The position numbers and the translations under genes are program-made. This document shows positions 53,896 through 62,931 of a DNA stretch of 64,000 nucleotides, one piece after another; position 1 is the stretch's first letter, and each line of letters starts with the position of its first letter. The stretch comes from Candidatus Oleimmundimicrobium americanum (GTDB lineage Bacteria; Actinomycetota; Aquicultoria; UBA3085; Oleimmundimicrobiaceae), in assembly GCA_002366545.1 (NCBI GenBank), contig DFBH01000074.1, forward strand, positions 8,913-72,912, given 5' to 3'. The notes under the pieces are model-generated. The model had not been told where the DNA came from and searched no databases. It saw only the letters and a list, made by a program, of their open reading frames with translations.

Positions 53896-55701
53896 TTAAT
53901 GCTCGCCCGGACTATTTTCTTCAGTTATCTCCGCATCAAAATCTCGCTGTAACAAATCAACGATTTTCTCTCTATCCAATATTTCGTCGTCATCTTTTTT
54001 CTCTTCTTTTTGAATCGACGGACCGGGCGTACCGCCTTCCTCCAAAACACACTTTATTTTAGCCTTAAACCCCAAGACTTCTTCTAAAGACTTCCTTACA
54101 AACTCAAGGTTCTGAGATTTTTCAATCTCACCCTTGTGAAACCCCGCTCTCCGATTAAACTTAAGCACCAAGTTCGACTCCTCAACCTCAGCAGATTTAC
54201 ACTCGAGCAACAAGGCGTAAGTGGATATTTTCTTTTCCTTAACTTTGTTTAATATAACCGGCCAAGCACGCTTAACTTTGTCTGTGTTTATCAAGCTGCC
54301 ATTCCCGCTTGGGCTTGGGCTTGGGCTTTTAACTTCCCCGTCCTCCATCTTTTTTTTCTCGCTTTTCGGTTTCGTGCCATCGCCCCTCGGTTTTTCACCT
54401 TGTTTTTTCTCTTCGTGCTTCAACTTTTCAGGTTTTTCTTTAGCATTGGAAGTAACTTTCGGGGTTCTCGTCTTCTCCTCCATTATAATTCGGTCAGTAA
54501 CTTGTCCGCCTTTTAGATTCCCCGTTTCTTTTTTAATTGTCTTTGATTTCCGATCCACAATTATCCTCTCAAGCTCTTCAACCCGGCAAAGCAATCCTTC
54601 TAAAGATGAATCCATTTCAGGCCTTGTGAGTTTCATTAAAGTCATCTCCAACGCCAACCTTGCATCAGGGTCCCAGCGCATCTGACTGTGGGCAACACTT
54701 AAAACATCCAAAAACCGCATTAACCCAGATTCTTGGAAACAAGCTGCCTGAGCTCCCATTTTCGCAAAAACTTCAGGTGTTACGTTAACTATCTCGTTTG
54801 CCTCATTGGCGTTCTTTATAATAAAAAGAGCGCGAACGTATTCAATTAAATCTTTAGTAAACTGCCTTGGGTCCCTACCGTTTTCAACTAACCTCTCGAC
54901 AAATTCAAAGATAGCGGTGGCGTCCCTCTTGAGCAAAATTTCTACGGTCTCAAAAAGGAGTTCTGCGTGACTCATACCCAATAAAGAAACTACATCGTCG
55001 ACTTTTATCTCTTTACCTGTAAAAGAAGATAGCTGGTCCATCATTCCCAGAGCATCACGCAAACTACCCTGAGCATGTCTGGCAATCAGCGGTAAAGCCC
55101 TTTCTTCAACATTAATACCTTCGGTTTTAGCCACCTGCAACAACCTTACTACCATATCAGATGTATGGATTATCTTGAAGTCAAAACGCTGACAGCGAGA
55201 AAGAATCGTAGGCAAAACTTTGTGCGGCTCGGTTGTAGCTAAAACAAAAATCACGTGGGGAGGAGGTTCTTCCAGCGTTTTAAGAAGCGCGTTGAAGGCT
55301 TCACGAGTAAGCATGTGCACTTCGTCAATTATATAAACCTTTACCCTGCCATCTGCGGGCAAAAAATGGATCTTTTCTCTTAGATTGCGAATTTCATCAA
55401 TTCCCCGATTGGAAGCGGCGTCTATCTCAAAAACATCGACAAAACTTCCACTATTAATTTGAAGGCAAGCGTTGCACTTGTTACAGGGAATTGGCGTGGG
55501 GCCCTTTTCACAATTAAGCGCCTTAGCTAAAATTTTAGCGACGCTTGTCTTTCCTGTTCCCCTCGGACCGCAAAAAAGGTAGGCATGAGATATCATATTT
55601 CGCTTCAACGCATTAGATAACGTGTGCGTGATATGGTCCTGACCAACCACTTCTTCAAAAGTCTGAGGACGATATTTTCTATAAAGAGAAACGTAAGACA
55701 C
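53896..55701 (-). CDS. dnaX: DNA polymerase III subunits gamma and tau
   Basis: 601 residues. AAA+ clamp-loader domain: Walker A GPRGTGKTS (residues 45-53), zinc cysteines (CEKGPTPIPCNKCNAC), Walker B IIDEVHMLT, sensor 1 TTEPHKV and the SRC motif LSRCQRF. Helical domain III runs to about residue 370, then a charged Lys/Glu-rich linker (400-460) with an SPSPSPSG repeat and a C-terminal tau domain. The start is GTG at 55701. An in-frame slippery sequence at codons 449-451 is annotated separately and could yield a short gamma form. Leads dnaX-ybaB-recR. Confidence 0.96.
   Translation of the reverse strand: MSYVSLYRKYRPQTFEEVVGQDHITHTLSNALKRNMISHAYLFCGPRGTGKTSVAKILAKALNCEKGPTPIPCNKCNACLQINSGSFVDVFEIDAASNRGIDEIRNLREKIHFLPADGRVKVYIIDEVHMLTREAFNALLKTLEEPPPHVIFVLATTEPHKVLPTILSRCQRFDFKIIHTSDMVVRLLQVAKTEGINVEERALPLIARHAQGSLRDALGMMDQLSSFTGKEIKVDDVVSLLGMSHAELLFETVEILLKRDATAIFEFVERLVENGRDPRQFTKDLIEYVRALFIIKNANEANEIVNVTPEVFAKMGAQAACFQESGLMRFLDVLSVAHSQMRWDPDARLALEMTLMKLTRPEMDSSLEGLLCRVEELERIIVDRKSKTIKKETGNLKGGQVTDRIIMEEKTRTPKVTSNAKEKPEKLKHEEKKQGEKPRGDGTKPKSEKKKMEDGEVKSPSPSPSGNGSLINTDKVKRAWPVILNKVKEKKISTYALLLECKSAEVEESNLVLKFNRRAGFHKGEIEKSQNLEFVRKSLEEVLGFKAKIKCVLEEGGTPGPSIQKEEKKDDDEILDREKIVDLLQRDFDAEITEENSPGEH
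54329..54357 (-). promoter_or_regulatory. Candidate programmed -1 frameshift site in dnaX
   Basis: Eight A followed by G (54357-54349, coding strand) gives A-AAA-AAG in the zero frame, the same heptamer that drives gamma synthesis in E. coli dnaX. A -1 slip adds six codons (D-G-G-R-G-S) and stops at TAA, 54331-54329, giving a product of 457 residues. No clear upstream ribosome-like stimulator was seen. Confidence 0.45.
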
Positions 55702-55784
55702 TAAATCTTACACCACCTGAAAGAGGATATTTTATCAAAAGATAGCACAAATAAAACAAAATTTCACCAATCACATAAAGCAAA

Positions 55785-56969
55785 CTACTCGAGTGGCATG
55801 AAAAAGATAAATAGGAGTGCTGCAAGCAATGCCGTTAACCCACCATAAACAAAAGGCGCCGATGGCCCCACGTATGTCCAGAGCAACCCGGCAATTAAAC
55901 TAGCCGCAAGTGTTACCAACCCCACCGCTGTATGATAAAGGCCGAGCGCCATACCCCTGTTCTCCGGCTCTGCCATATCAGTTACCAAAGCCCGGCTCAC
56001 ACCCTCTGTGGCTGCAATATACACACCGTATATGGCAAAAAGCGGCCAAATGTAAACGGATTTAGATACAAGAGCGAGGGCAAAATAGACCATCGAAAAG
56101 ATAAGAAACCCGCCAACCATTAGTTTTTTTCTTCCCACCCTATCAGAAAGAATACCGGCCGGCATCGAAAAAGATGCGTAAACCACATTGTAAAGAACGT
56201 AGGCTAAAACAACCAAGGTAGCCGAAAGTCCCAGATTTTTCGCTCTTAAAATCAGAAAAACATCGCTGGAGTTGCCAAGCCCAAAAACAACCACAATTAA
56301 AAGAAGTATTTTAAAATTCTCGTCAAAGCCGGCCAAGCTTAAACGAGGAGCTTCTTTTGAGCCAAAAGTTTGTCTTTTTTTCTCTTTCACAAAGAAAGAG
56401 AGAAGAGCAACACCTAAGACAGCCGGAAAGAAAGAAAGCAAAAAAATCAATCGATACTGCTCTTTCAAGACGACCATCAAAACAAGAGCAACCAAAGGGC
56501 CGATAACCGCCCCCGTAGAATCCATCGCCCTATGCAAACCAAAGGCTTTACCGCGACTTCCCGAATCGGTCTCATCGGCAATGAGGGCATCCCTCGCTGA
56601 GGTTCTAACTCCTTTGCCCAAACGATCCACAAAGCGAGCCGTTAAAACCGTGGGCCAGACGAAAGCCACGCTTAAAAGTAACTTCCCCAGAGCGGAAAGA
56701 GAATACCCTCCCAGCACAAACGGTTTTCTCTTCTCAAACCTGTCCGAAAGCCAGCCGGAAAAGGTTTTTAAAATGCTCGCGGTGCTTTCGGCAACCCCTT
56801 CAATTAAGCCAACGACGGCAACGGGAGCGCCCAAAACACTGGTCAGAAAGATGGGGATAAGAGGATATATCATCTCGCTGCTTATATCGGTAAAGAGGCT
56901 TACCAGCCCCAAGACAAAGACGTTCTTTTTTATCCCGGGAACTAAAAAATCATTCTGCCTTTTCTCCAC
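55785..56969 (-). CDS. Major facilitator superfamily transporter
   Basis: 394 residues, about twelve membrane segments. The MFS loop 2-3 motif is present as GWLSDRFEKRKPFVLGGY, and its repeat in the second half as GILSDRVGRKKLMVGGF. The start is GTG. The substrate is unknown; homologues of this form are drug or sugar efflux-type carriers. It begins a block of transporters lying between dnaX and the SRP RNA/tRNA genes. Confidence 0.88.
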   Translation of the reverse strand: MEKRQNDFLVPGIKKNVFVLGLVSLFTDISSEMIYPLIPIFLTSVLGAPVAVVGLIEGVAESTASILKTFSGWLSDRFEKRKPFVLGGYSLSALGKLLLSVAFVWPTVLTARFVDRLGKGVRTSARDALIADETDSGSRGKAFGLHRAMDSTGAVIGPLVALVLMVVLKEQYRLIFLLSFFPAVLGVALLSFFVKEKKRQTFGSKEAPRLSLAGFDENFKILLLIVVVFGLGNSSDVFLILRAKNLGLSATLVVLAYVLYNVVYASFSMPAGILSDRVGRKKLMVGGFLIFSMVYFALALVSKSVYIWPLFAIYGVYIAATEGVSRALVTDMAEPENRGMALGLYHTAVGLVTLAASLIAGLLWTYVGPSAPFVYGGLTALLAALLFIFFMPLE

Positions 56970-57118
56970 ACAATCTCCTTTATGCTAAACAAAAAATTAA
57001 ATTAATTATACGAGAAAAACCAACTGGGCGCCAAAGAAATATTGGACAGGATCCGTTTAAAAGAGGAAAATTATAATGGATTGGACTCTGTTTTTGACGT
57101 TCTTTTAAAATATCAAAA

Positions 57119-57679
57119 TTAAAGACCCGACGCCCTTGTTTTACCTGCTTTCTTGTCGCTCCACTCAATTATCCGCTCAATGGATAACCCCATAATGACC
57201 ACAAAAATAATGGTCAGAATAAGTCTTGCTACCATAAACTTCGGGCCAAGAAATTGGAGCTCCATCATCTCTTGGGGAATCTTTATGCATGCCCACGCGG
57301 AAAGAAAAATAATGATGTTGGAGGTGCGAGCGCCTTTTTTGATTAAGACTGAAGCCACAGGAAAAGCCACGTAGAGGGAACCCGTTGGTAACGCGCCAAA
57401 GAATATCGCAAGTGAAATACCTTTTATCCCCGACGTTTTCCCCAAATATTTTACGACCATTTCTTTTGAAACCCACACCGAAAAAAGTCCCATTAATATC
57501 ATTACGGCGGGAAGTATCGTGCCCATTTCAATGAAAAAATCCCACGATATTTTAAGTACCGCCTCTTGCCTCGCGGGAAAAATTGATAACAGAATTATCG
57601 CAATAATCAAGGTAACTAACAGAGGGGCTATATCCTTTATTATCCCTTTGCGGGGCTTTTCTCTCACATTATTCTTCAT
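57119..57679 (-). CDS. Half-size permease of the DUF318/YraQ family, part 2
   Basis: 186 residues with about four to five membrane segments. Visible are MGTILPAVMILMGLFSVWV and FGALPTGSLYVAFPVASVLIKKGA, the P-x-G-x2-x-AFP loop of PF03773 permeases. Its start overlaps the upstream half by four bases (ATGA), so both halves should make one transporter. Substrate unknown; some relatives move organo-arsenicals. Confidence 0.75.
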   Translation of the reverse strand: MKNNVREKPRKGIIKDIAPLLVTLIIAIILLSIFPARQEAVLKISWDFFIEMGTILPAVMILMGLFSVWVSKEMVVKYLGKTSGIKGISLAIFFGALPTGSLYVAFPVASVLIKKGARTSNIIIFLSAWACIKIPQEMMELQFLGPKFMVARLILTIIFVVIMGLSIERIIEWSDKKAGKTRASGL

Positions 57680-58158
57680 AGCATCATCCCCATGATGAGA
57701 GCAATAATAATTGCGAAGATAAAGCTTACCCCGTTTCTGAGAAGGGCCATTTTCTTTCCCAACTCTTTTATCTCCAATGGCAGCGTTACCGTTCCAATCA
57801 TTGTCAATGTGGTAATGAAAGCGGCAACCGCGGCAACCGATGCTCCGCCTTTAAGAAGAGACGCAGCCAACGGAAACGCAATCAAGGCAGGGATATGTAA
57901 GATTGCTCCTACTGATGCAATAAGAATCACTCCGCCAAATCCCGCTTGCTCACCCATAGTTTTAGAGATTAAATCCAGCGGCACGAAACCCAAAAGCAAA
58001 CCTATAAAAATTATAATAATAAGAACGATGGGAAGAATGCGGAAGAATGATTTTACTGCCACGAGCAGCGATTGTTTTGTTTTCGCCCTGTCTTTAATCA
58101 AAGAAATGACTAAGCAACTGAGAGCAAAAATATTTACAAAGATAGCAGCTGAGCTCAT
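57676..58158 (-). CDS. Half-size permease of the DUF318/YraQ family, part 1
   Basis: 160 residues with about four membrane segments. FRILPIVLIIIIFIGLLLGF and GAILHIPALIAFPLAASLLKGGA give the same loop as its partner (AFPLAASLLKGGA against AFPVASVLIKKGA), so the halves are homologous repeats. gaggtttata is the ribosome site. Probably a heterodimeric carrier. Confidence 0.75.
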   Translation of the reverse strand: MSSAAIFVNIFALSCLVISLIKDRAKTKQSLLVAVKSFFRILPIVLIIIIFIGLLLGFVPLDLISKTMGEQAGFGGVILIASVGAILHIPALIAFPLAASLLKGGASVAAVAAFITTLTMIGTVTLPLEIKELGKKMALLRNGVSFIFAIIIALIMGMML

Positions 58159-58317
58159 TTATAAACCTCCGTCTTTATTTCGTAATCCCTGATTTTGCCT
58201 GTGGTTTGGAGTATAAAGGGTTGGGGGGTTAAAATCATGTTTCATTCTTTCCGGTGGCCATTTTAACAGTTCTACTTATCGTGGCATAATACATGTCCAA
58301 TTATTCAAAACACACTC

Positions 58318-59523
58318 TTACTCATACCTTAAGGCTTCAATCGGGTCTAGCTTTGAGGCCTTAAAAGCGGGGTAAACTCCGAAAAATATGCCAACGGCAA
58401 ACGAGAACAAGAAAGCCAAGACAATAGACCAGAAAGTGATGCTGCTCGGCAAGAACTGCCCAAGCACCACTGAGCCAACAGCTCCAAAAATGATCCCGAG
58501 CACGCCACCTACAACACTTAAAGTTATGGCCTCAATAACAAATTGAGACAGAATATCAAATGTCCTGGCGCCGACGGCCTTACGAATGCCAATCTCCCTT
58601 GTCCGCTCCGTTACCGAGACGAGCATTATGTTCATAATCCCTATACCGCCAACAAGAAGCGAGATGCCCGCGATACCTCCTAACATCAGAGTGAGCGTTC
58701 CCATCATCGACTGAAAAGTTGCCAAAAGCTCATCCTGCGCAAGAATAGTAAAGTCGTTCTCCTCAAGCTTTTTTGATAGCACCCGTTCCGTCTCTTTTAT
58801 GGCCAAATCCATATCTTCTTGTCTCTCAGCTTGAACCAAAATTAAACTAACGTTTTTCGTACCTAAAATCCTTTGGGCAACGGTTACGGGAATAAAAACT
58901 TGATTATCCATGTCTATTCCCATACCTCCCGCACCTTTTTTGCTCATGACTCCAATTACAGTAAACTTTCGCCCGCTAATGGTAATCTTCTCCCCGATGG
59001 GATCACGAAAGCCAAAGAAGTCTTCCGCAACAGTTTGACCTATCGTGCAGACCCTCTTTAAACCTTCGACATCAGTTTCGGCAAAAAATCTTCCTTTTTC
59101 CACAGAAGAGTTTCTTGCAATAGGATATTCTGGCGTCGTGCCCATCAAATCGGCCGTCCTTGAAAGGTTGCCGTATTTAACAGAGGCTACTCCACTTATG
59201 GTTGGAAGCACGTATTTAACGTGTTGCGCCCCGTTTTTAATATCTTCAACATGCTCAAGCTCAAGTTTGTTGGTCATCCCCATTGGGCCGCCCGAGTGCC
59301 CACCGCCGGGTTGCATCTCGATTTTCCCGGGCATGACCATAGTTATATTTGAACCAAGCCCCATAATTTGGCCGGAGATATCCGCCTGAACACCGCTTCC
59401 AATTGAAACCAAAAGTATGACGGCCGAGACACCTATGATCATACCCAACATTGTTAGTATAGAACGCATCTTGTTGGCTAATAAGCTATCTATTGCGACT
59501 CTAAAACTTTCAAGAATGTTCAT
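58318..59523 (-). CDS. MacB-type ABC transporter permease
   Basis: About 401 residues. N-terminal membrane segment (LTMLGMIIGVSAVILLVSIG), a large MacB periplasmic-core domain (about 45-270), and three C-terminal membrane segments with the FtsX-like motif VTERTREIGIRKAVGA. The mechanotransmission family exports peptides or antibiotics rather than pumping across the inner membrane alone. ATG at 59523 follows aaggaag and lies inside the end of the ATPase gene; 25 earlier in-frame codons lack a ribosome site. Confidence 0.93.
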   Translation of the reverse strand: MNILESFRVAIDSLLANKMRSILTMLGMIIGVSAVILLVSIGSGVQADISGQIMGLGSNITMVMPGKIEMQPGGGHSGGPMGMTNKLELEHVEDIKNGAQHVKYVLPTISGVASVKYGNLSRTADLMGTTPEYPIARNSSVEKGRFFAETDVEGLKRVCTIGQTVAEDFFGFRDPIGEKITISGRKFTVIGVMSKKGAGGMGIDMDNQVFIPVTVAQRILGTKNVSLILVQAERQEDMDLAIKETERVLSKKLEENDFTILAQDELLATFQSMMGTLTLMLGGIAGISLLVGGIGIMNIMLVSVTERTREIGIRKAVGARTFDILSQFVIEAITLSVVGGVLGIIFGAVGSVVLGQFLPSSITFWSIVLAFLFSFAVGIFFGVYPAFKASKLDPIEALRYE

Positions 59524-60256
59524 TATTCTCTTCCTTCTCGTCAATTTTAGCCAGGATCTCTTTGGCTTTTTTTCTGTTGGAAACCGCTCTATCGGCAACT
59601 ATCTTTCCGTCCAAAATCTGAATGATTCTTTGAGCGTGTTCAGCAACATAGAGCTCGTGAGTAACTAAAATTACCGTTCTTCCTTCGCTGTGTAATTTTT
59701 GCAAAATCGCCATTACCTCAGCTCCGGCTTTTGAATCAAGATTTCCCGTGGGTTCATCGGCAAGTATTATGGCGGGCTCATTTACCAACGCGCGAGCAAT
59801 CGCAACCCTCTGTTGCTGCCCACCCGAAAGCTGCGTAGGTCTATGGTAAAGCCGGTCGCCAAGCCCAACCGCCTCTAACATCTCTTTGGCCTTCTTTGTT
59901 CTCTCCTTTAAGCCGATACCGGAATAAACCATGGGAAGCTCAACATTTGCTATCGCCGTTGCCCTGGGAAGCAAATTGAAAGACTGAAACACGAAGCCAA
60001 TCTTTTTGTTTCTAAGCACAGCGAGCTCGTTTTCGTTTAAATTAATTGTATCCTGACCTTCAATTTTAACATTCCCGGAGGTTGGCTTATCGAGGCAGCC
60101 GATTAAATGCATAAGCGTGGACTTTCCAGAGCCCGACGTACCCATTATAGATACAGATTCGCCCGATTTTATGGAGAATGAAACTCCCCCAAGCGCGGGA
60201 ACCTCAATGTCCTCTATCTTATAGATTTTCTTTAAATCTTTTGTCTCTATCAACAT
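59510..60256 (-). CDS. MacB/LolD-type ABC transporter ATPase
   Basis: About 248 residues. Walker A GTSGSGKST, Q-loop VFQSFNLLPRATA, signature LSGGQQQRVAIARAL, Walker B IILADEPTGNLDS and H-loop LVTHELYVAEH are all intact. The N-terminus LIETKDLKKIYKI is typical. ATG at 60256 gives this start; a TTG at 60268 would add four residues. It overlaps the permease by 14 bases. Confidence 0.95.
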   Translation of the reverse strand: MLIETKDLKKIYKIEDIEVPALGGVSFSIKSGESVSIMGTSGSGKSTLMHLIGCLDKPTSGNVKIEGQDTINLNENELAVLRNKKIGFVFQSFNLLPRATAIANVELPMVYSGIGLKERTKKAKEMLEAVGLGDRLYHRPTQLSGGQQQRVAIARALVNEPAIILADEPTGNLDSKAGAEVMAILQKLHSEGRTVILVTHELYVAEHAQRIIQILDGKIVADRAVSNRKKAKEILAKIDEKEENNEHS

Positions 60257-60305
60257 AAGGTTAATCAACTGCCTTTACCTTCGAAATCTTGCAAACAGTC
60301 CGCGC

Positions 60306-61361
60306 TTATTCATCTTCAGCCATCTGTACTTTATCGCCATCTTTTAATTTAGCGACTTCCGAGATGATAACCTGGTCACCAATTCTTACACCTCTTCTTA
60401 TCTCAACACGCGTTTCATCGGAAAGACCGACTTCGACTTCCCGCTCCTTGACAATGCTATCCCTTAAGATAAAAACAACATCTTTGTCTTCCTTTTCCAA
60501 GACCGCCTCTATCGGCACCGTGACAACATTGTTCTTTGTGGTCTCTATGACATCGGCGCTGCCGTTCATACCGATTTTTAAATCAAGAGATGACTGCTCA
60601 AGCTCGATTTCAATGGGAAAAACCGTAGCCCCCGTTGTCGTAACCGAAGATACGGAACCAATCTTTACAGCTTTTCCTTTGATGAGCTTATTTGGATATG
60701 CGTCAATTACAACCTCGGCCTCTTGCCCTATTTCTATCCTTCCGACATCGGTTTCGTCCACATTTGCAACAAAATTCATCTTGCTCAAATCCGCTATAGT
60801 AAAAAGAACTTGTCCTTGTTGAACGGCGCTTCCTTTGGTAAGTCCCCCACCTTGGCCCATCGTTCCCGAAGTCGATGTCGAATAAATAAGAATTCCATCG
60901 ATTGGAGCCGTTATTTTTACATTTGCAAGGTTCTTTTTGGCAATCCCGTAAGCCATCTCGGCTTGTTCAACCTGGGCTTCGGCCGCATCCAACTCCTCAT
61001 CGGAGGTTCGTGGAATCGAATCCAGTTTTTCCAGATTTGCCTTAGCAGAAAGATACGCGGCATAAGCTTGCTTCTCCGCAAAGCTTAATTGCTCCTCATC
61101 CAATTCAAGAATCACATCGTTCTTCTTTACTTTGGAGCCATTCCTAAAGGAAAGTGCCTTAATTATGCCACTTACATCTGCCGCAACCTCTTTTTGATTT
61201 CTCGCTTCGAGCTCTCCCGATGCGGAAACAACAATGGAGATGGTCCCTTTCGTTGCTTTTGCCGTCTTTGCTTCAATTGCCCCATTTCTAAAAAAGAAAA
61301 ATCCGGCCAACGCAATTAAAATAACCGAAACAAAAATAATTATCCAAGTCTTTTTCTTCAT
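60306..61361 (-). CDS. MacA/HlyD-type membrane fusion protein
   Basis: 351 residues. N-terminal membrane anchor (IIFVSVILIALAGFFFF), barrel-sandwich/lipoyl half-motifs (ISIVVSASGELEARNQKEVA and ITAPIDGILIYS), a coiled-coil hairpin (about residues 85-150), then beta-barrel and C-terminal domains. It is the periplasmic or extracellular adaptor of a MacAB-like exporter; in a single-membrane cell it would act like YknX. It starts 1 bp after the MarR gene. Confidence 0.93.
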   Translation of the reverse strand: MKKKTWIIIFVSVILIALAGFFFFRNGAIEAKTAKATKGTISIVVSASGELEARNQKEVAADVSGIIKALSFRNGSKVKKNDVILELDEEQLSFAEKQAYAAYLSAKANLEKLDSIPRTSDEELDAAEAQVEQAEMAYGIAKKNLANVKITAPIDGILIYSTSTSGTMGQGGGLTKGSAVQQGQVLFTIADLSKMNFVANVDETDVGRIEIGQEAEVVIDAYPNKLIKGKAVKIGSVSSVTTTGATVFPIEIELEQSSLDLKIGMNGSADVIETTKNNVVTVPIEAVLEKEDKDVVFILRDSIVKEREVEVGLSDETRVEIRRGVRIGDQVIISEVAKLKDGDKVQMAEDE

Positions 61362-61362
61362 C

Positions 61363-61827
61363 TTAATCCTCCCCGTGATCTCTTAAACCAGCTACAATAA
61401 CAGGTAAAATCCTTTGGAAAATCACAAATAAATCTTCAAAGTCCTTTTCATCCACTTTTTCAAGCAAAGATGTAAGTCTTCCCCATCGTTTCTCCTGCAC
61501 CTTTACAATGATATTCTTCCCCTTATCGGTTAGATAAATGCGAACGACCCTTCTGTCTTTTCCATCACGCTTACGCTCAAGATAATCATCACGAACAAGT
61601 CTATCCACTATTCCGGTGGCAGTCCCGAAGTTTAAAGAGAGCGCTTTTGCAAGGTCACTCATCTTGCAACTCCCTTTTGTGTCAACCATCATCATGACAA
61701 AAAATTGAGGCATAGTTAATCCCACTTCAACAGCCAAAACTTTTTCTTTTCCTCTAAAACCATGAAAAAAACTTGTTAAAAGAGTATCTATTTTTTTCGC
61801 ATAAATTTCAGCGTGTTTTCTATCCAT
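61363..61827 (-). CDS. MarR-family transcriptional regulator
   Basis: 154 residues, winged helix-turn-helix. FFVMMMVDTKGSCKMSDLAKAL, LNFGTATGIVDRLVRDDYLE (recognition helix) and RDGKDRRVVRIYLTDKGKNI (wing) are all family-typical. It heads the exporter operon, so it most likely represses itself and the three exporter genes until a small ligand binds. A palindrome lies 12 bp upstream. Confidence 0.94.
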   Translation of the reverse strand: MDRKHAEIYAKKIDTLLTSFFHGFRGKEKVLAVEVGLTMPQFFVMMMVDTKGSCKMSDLAKALSLNFGTATGIVDRLVRDDYLERKRDGKDRRVVRIYLTDKGKNIIVKVQEKRWGRLTSLLEKVDEKDFEDLFVIFQRILPVIVAGLRDHGED

Positions 61828-61839
61828 TTCCCCTCATTA

Positions 61840-61870
61840 ATTTGTATTACAAATATTTTATATTACAAAT
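61840..61870. promoter_or_regulatory. Candidate MarR operator
   Basis: ATTTGTATTACAAAT (61840-61854) is a perfect 15-bp palindrome. The right arm TATTACAAAT recurs at 61861-61870, 16 bp away. Position just upstream of the marR start fits autoregulation. Confidence 0.6.
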
Positions 61871-62134
61871 TATATTTCTTTAAAGAAGTACTGTCAAGAG
61901 AAATAAAGCTAGGGTGATGGGTATAGGGTAAAGGTAAATGAAAAATGGAGAGTGAAAAAATAAAAACTAGAATTTAAAATTAAAAATGTCTTAAAAGATT
62001 TTCATAACACCAGCATCTAAACCTTTTCATTTTTCTATATAGTTCTACTTGCCTGCCGGTAGGCACGGCATTTTTATATTTTATTTCTTAATTTGAACTC
62101 ACTTCCGACTATCAACTCTCGACTACCAACTAAA
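61871..62134. repeat. 264-bp repeat-bearing gap downstream of the SRP RNA
   Basis: No gene. It carries an inverted variant (61939-61954) of the cattctccatttttca word, gggtatagggtaaagg strings, a palindrome gcctgccggtaggc (62051-62064), and gactatcaactctcgactac near 62108. Confidence 0.55.
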
Positions 62135-62404
62135 TGACCGTGCACCCACCTTTGACATTAAACTATAAGCGAAATCCCGATAGTTAACTCCAGTTAGGTG
62201 AACCTGCGGCACCCGGTAGTTCTTGCTTACCGCTGCTTCCTTCCGAACCTGACGGGGTTCACAAGCTGCCGTCGCACAGGACCCAACCTTCAACATCACT
62301 TTTCAAGATTTCATTCTTATAGCCAATGCCTCCGGAGGGAATTCAGTCCCGCTATAGCGGATTGCGGATACAGGGCACCGCTGACTCCCCACCTAGCACG
62401 GTCA
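62135..62404 (-). ncRNA. ffs: Signal recognition particle RNA, long form
   Basis: 270 nt. The conserved domain IV loop GTCAGGTTCGGAAGGAAGC is read on the minus strand (62233-62255 region). The 5' end (TGACCGTGC, 62404-62396) pairs with the 3' end (GCACGGTCA, 62143-62135), and the Alu-domain-like segments AGGTGGGGAGT, AGCGGTGCCCTGTA and CCGCAATCCGC follow the 5' end. This is the long Bacillus/Clostridium-type RNA rather than the 4.5S form. It pairs with Ffh to target membrane proteins. Confidence 0.95.
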
Positions 62405-62509
62405 AAGAAATTATAGCATCTTTTGTTCTTATAATTAAATCAGATGGTAGGGAGGGATTGTCTTCGACTCCTTTTATGCAAAATGATTTACCATGAGCGA
62501 GCGAAGCAA

Positions 62510-62610
<101 letters not shown>

Positions 62611-62747
62611 ATAACAGTTATTAGTCGGTAGTTGTTAGTTCATAGTTTAAAAGACTTTAGAGCTTAAAAGGTAAAGATTTTGAGCCTATCTGTCAACTCT
62701 TGGTTATATCTTATCACGTGATTGGCGTTTCATTTTTATGTAGCCTG

Positions 62748-62790
62748 CCACGTGACCCCGTAAAGCTTTACACCACGGGGTTTTACGTGG
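62748..62790 (-). repeat. Strong imperfect inverted repeat beside the tRNA-Ser(CGA) 3' end
   Basis: CCACGT plus ACCCCGT pairs with ACGGGGT plus ACGTGG, with small internal differences. The hairpin begins at the CCA of the tRNA and contains a taaagcttta palindrome. No U-tract follows. Confidence 0.5.
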
Positions 62791-62881
62791 CGGAGAGGGA
62801 GGGATTCGAACCCTCGTCCCACCGTAAGGCAGGAAGCGGTTTTCGAGACCGCCGCACTCAGCCGGACTATGCGACCTCTCC
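62788..62881 (-). tRNA. tRNA-Ser (anticodon CGA)
   Basis: 94 nt with encoded CCA. The acceptor is GGAGAGG with CCTCTCC, the anticodon loop is CTCGAAA with anticodon CGA, it has a long variable arm, and the T arm GAGGGTTCGAATCCCTC is identical to that of the neighbouring tRNA-Ser(GGA). Confidence 0.95.
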
Positions 62882-62931
62882 AGAAATTTACAAAATTGTA
62901 AAATGAAAATTTTAAATATTAAATTGTAAAT

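Noticed and set aside
56980..57168. 62-codon frame between the MFS and permease genes
   Set aside because: It overlaps the permease C-terminus, lacks a ribosome site and shows no family likeness.
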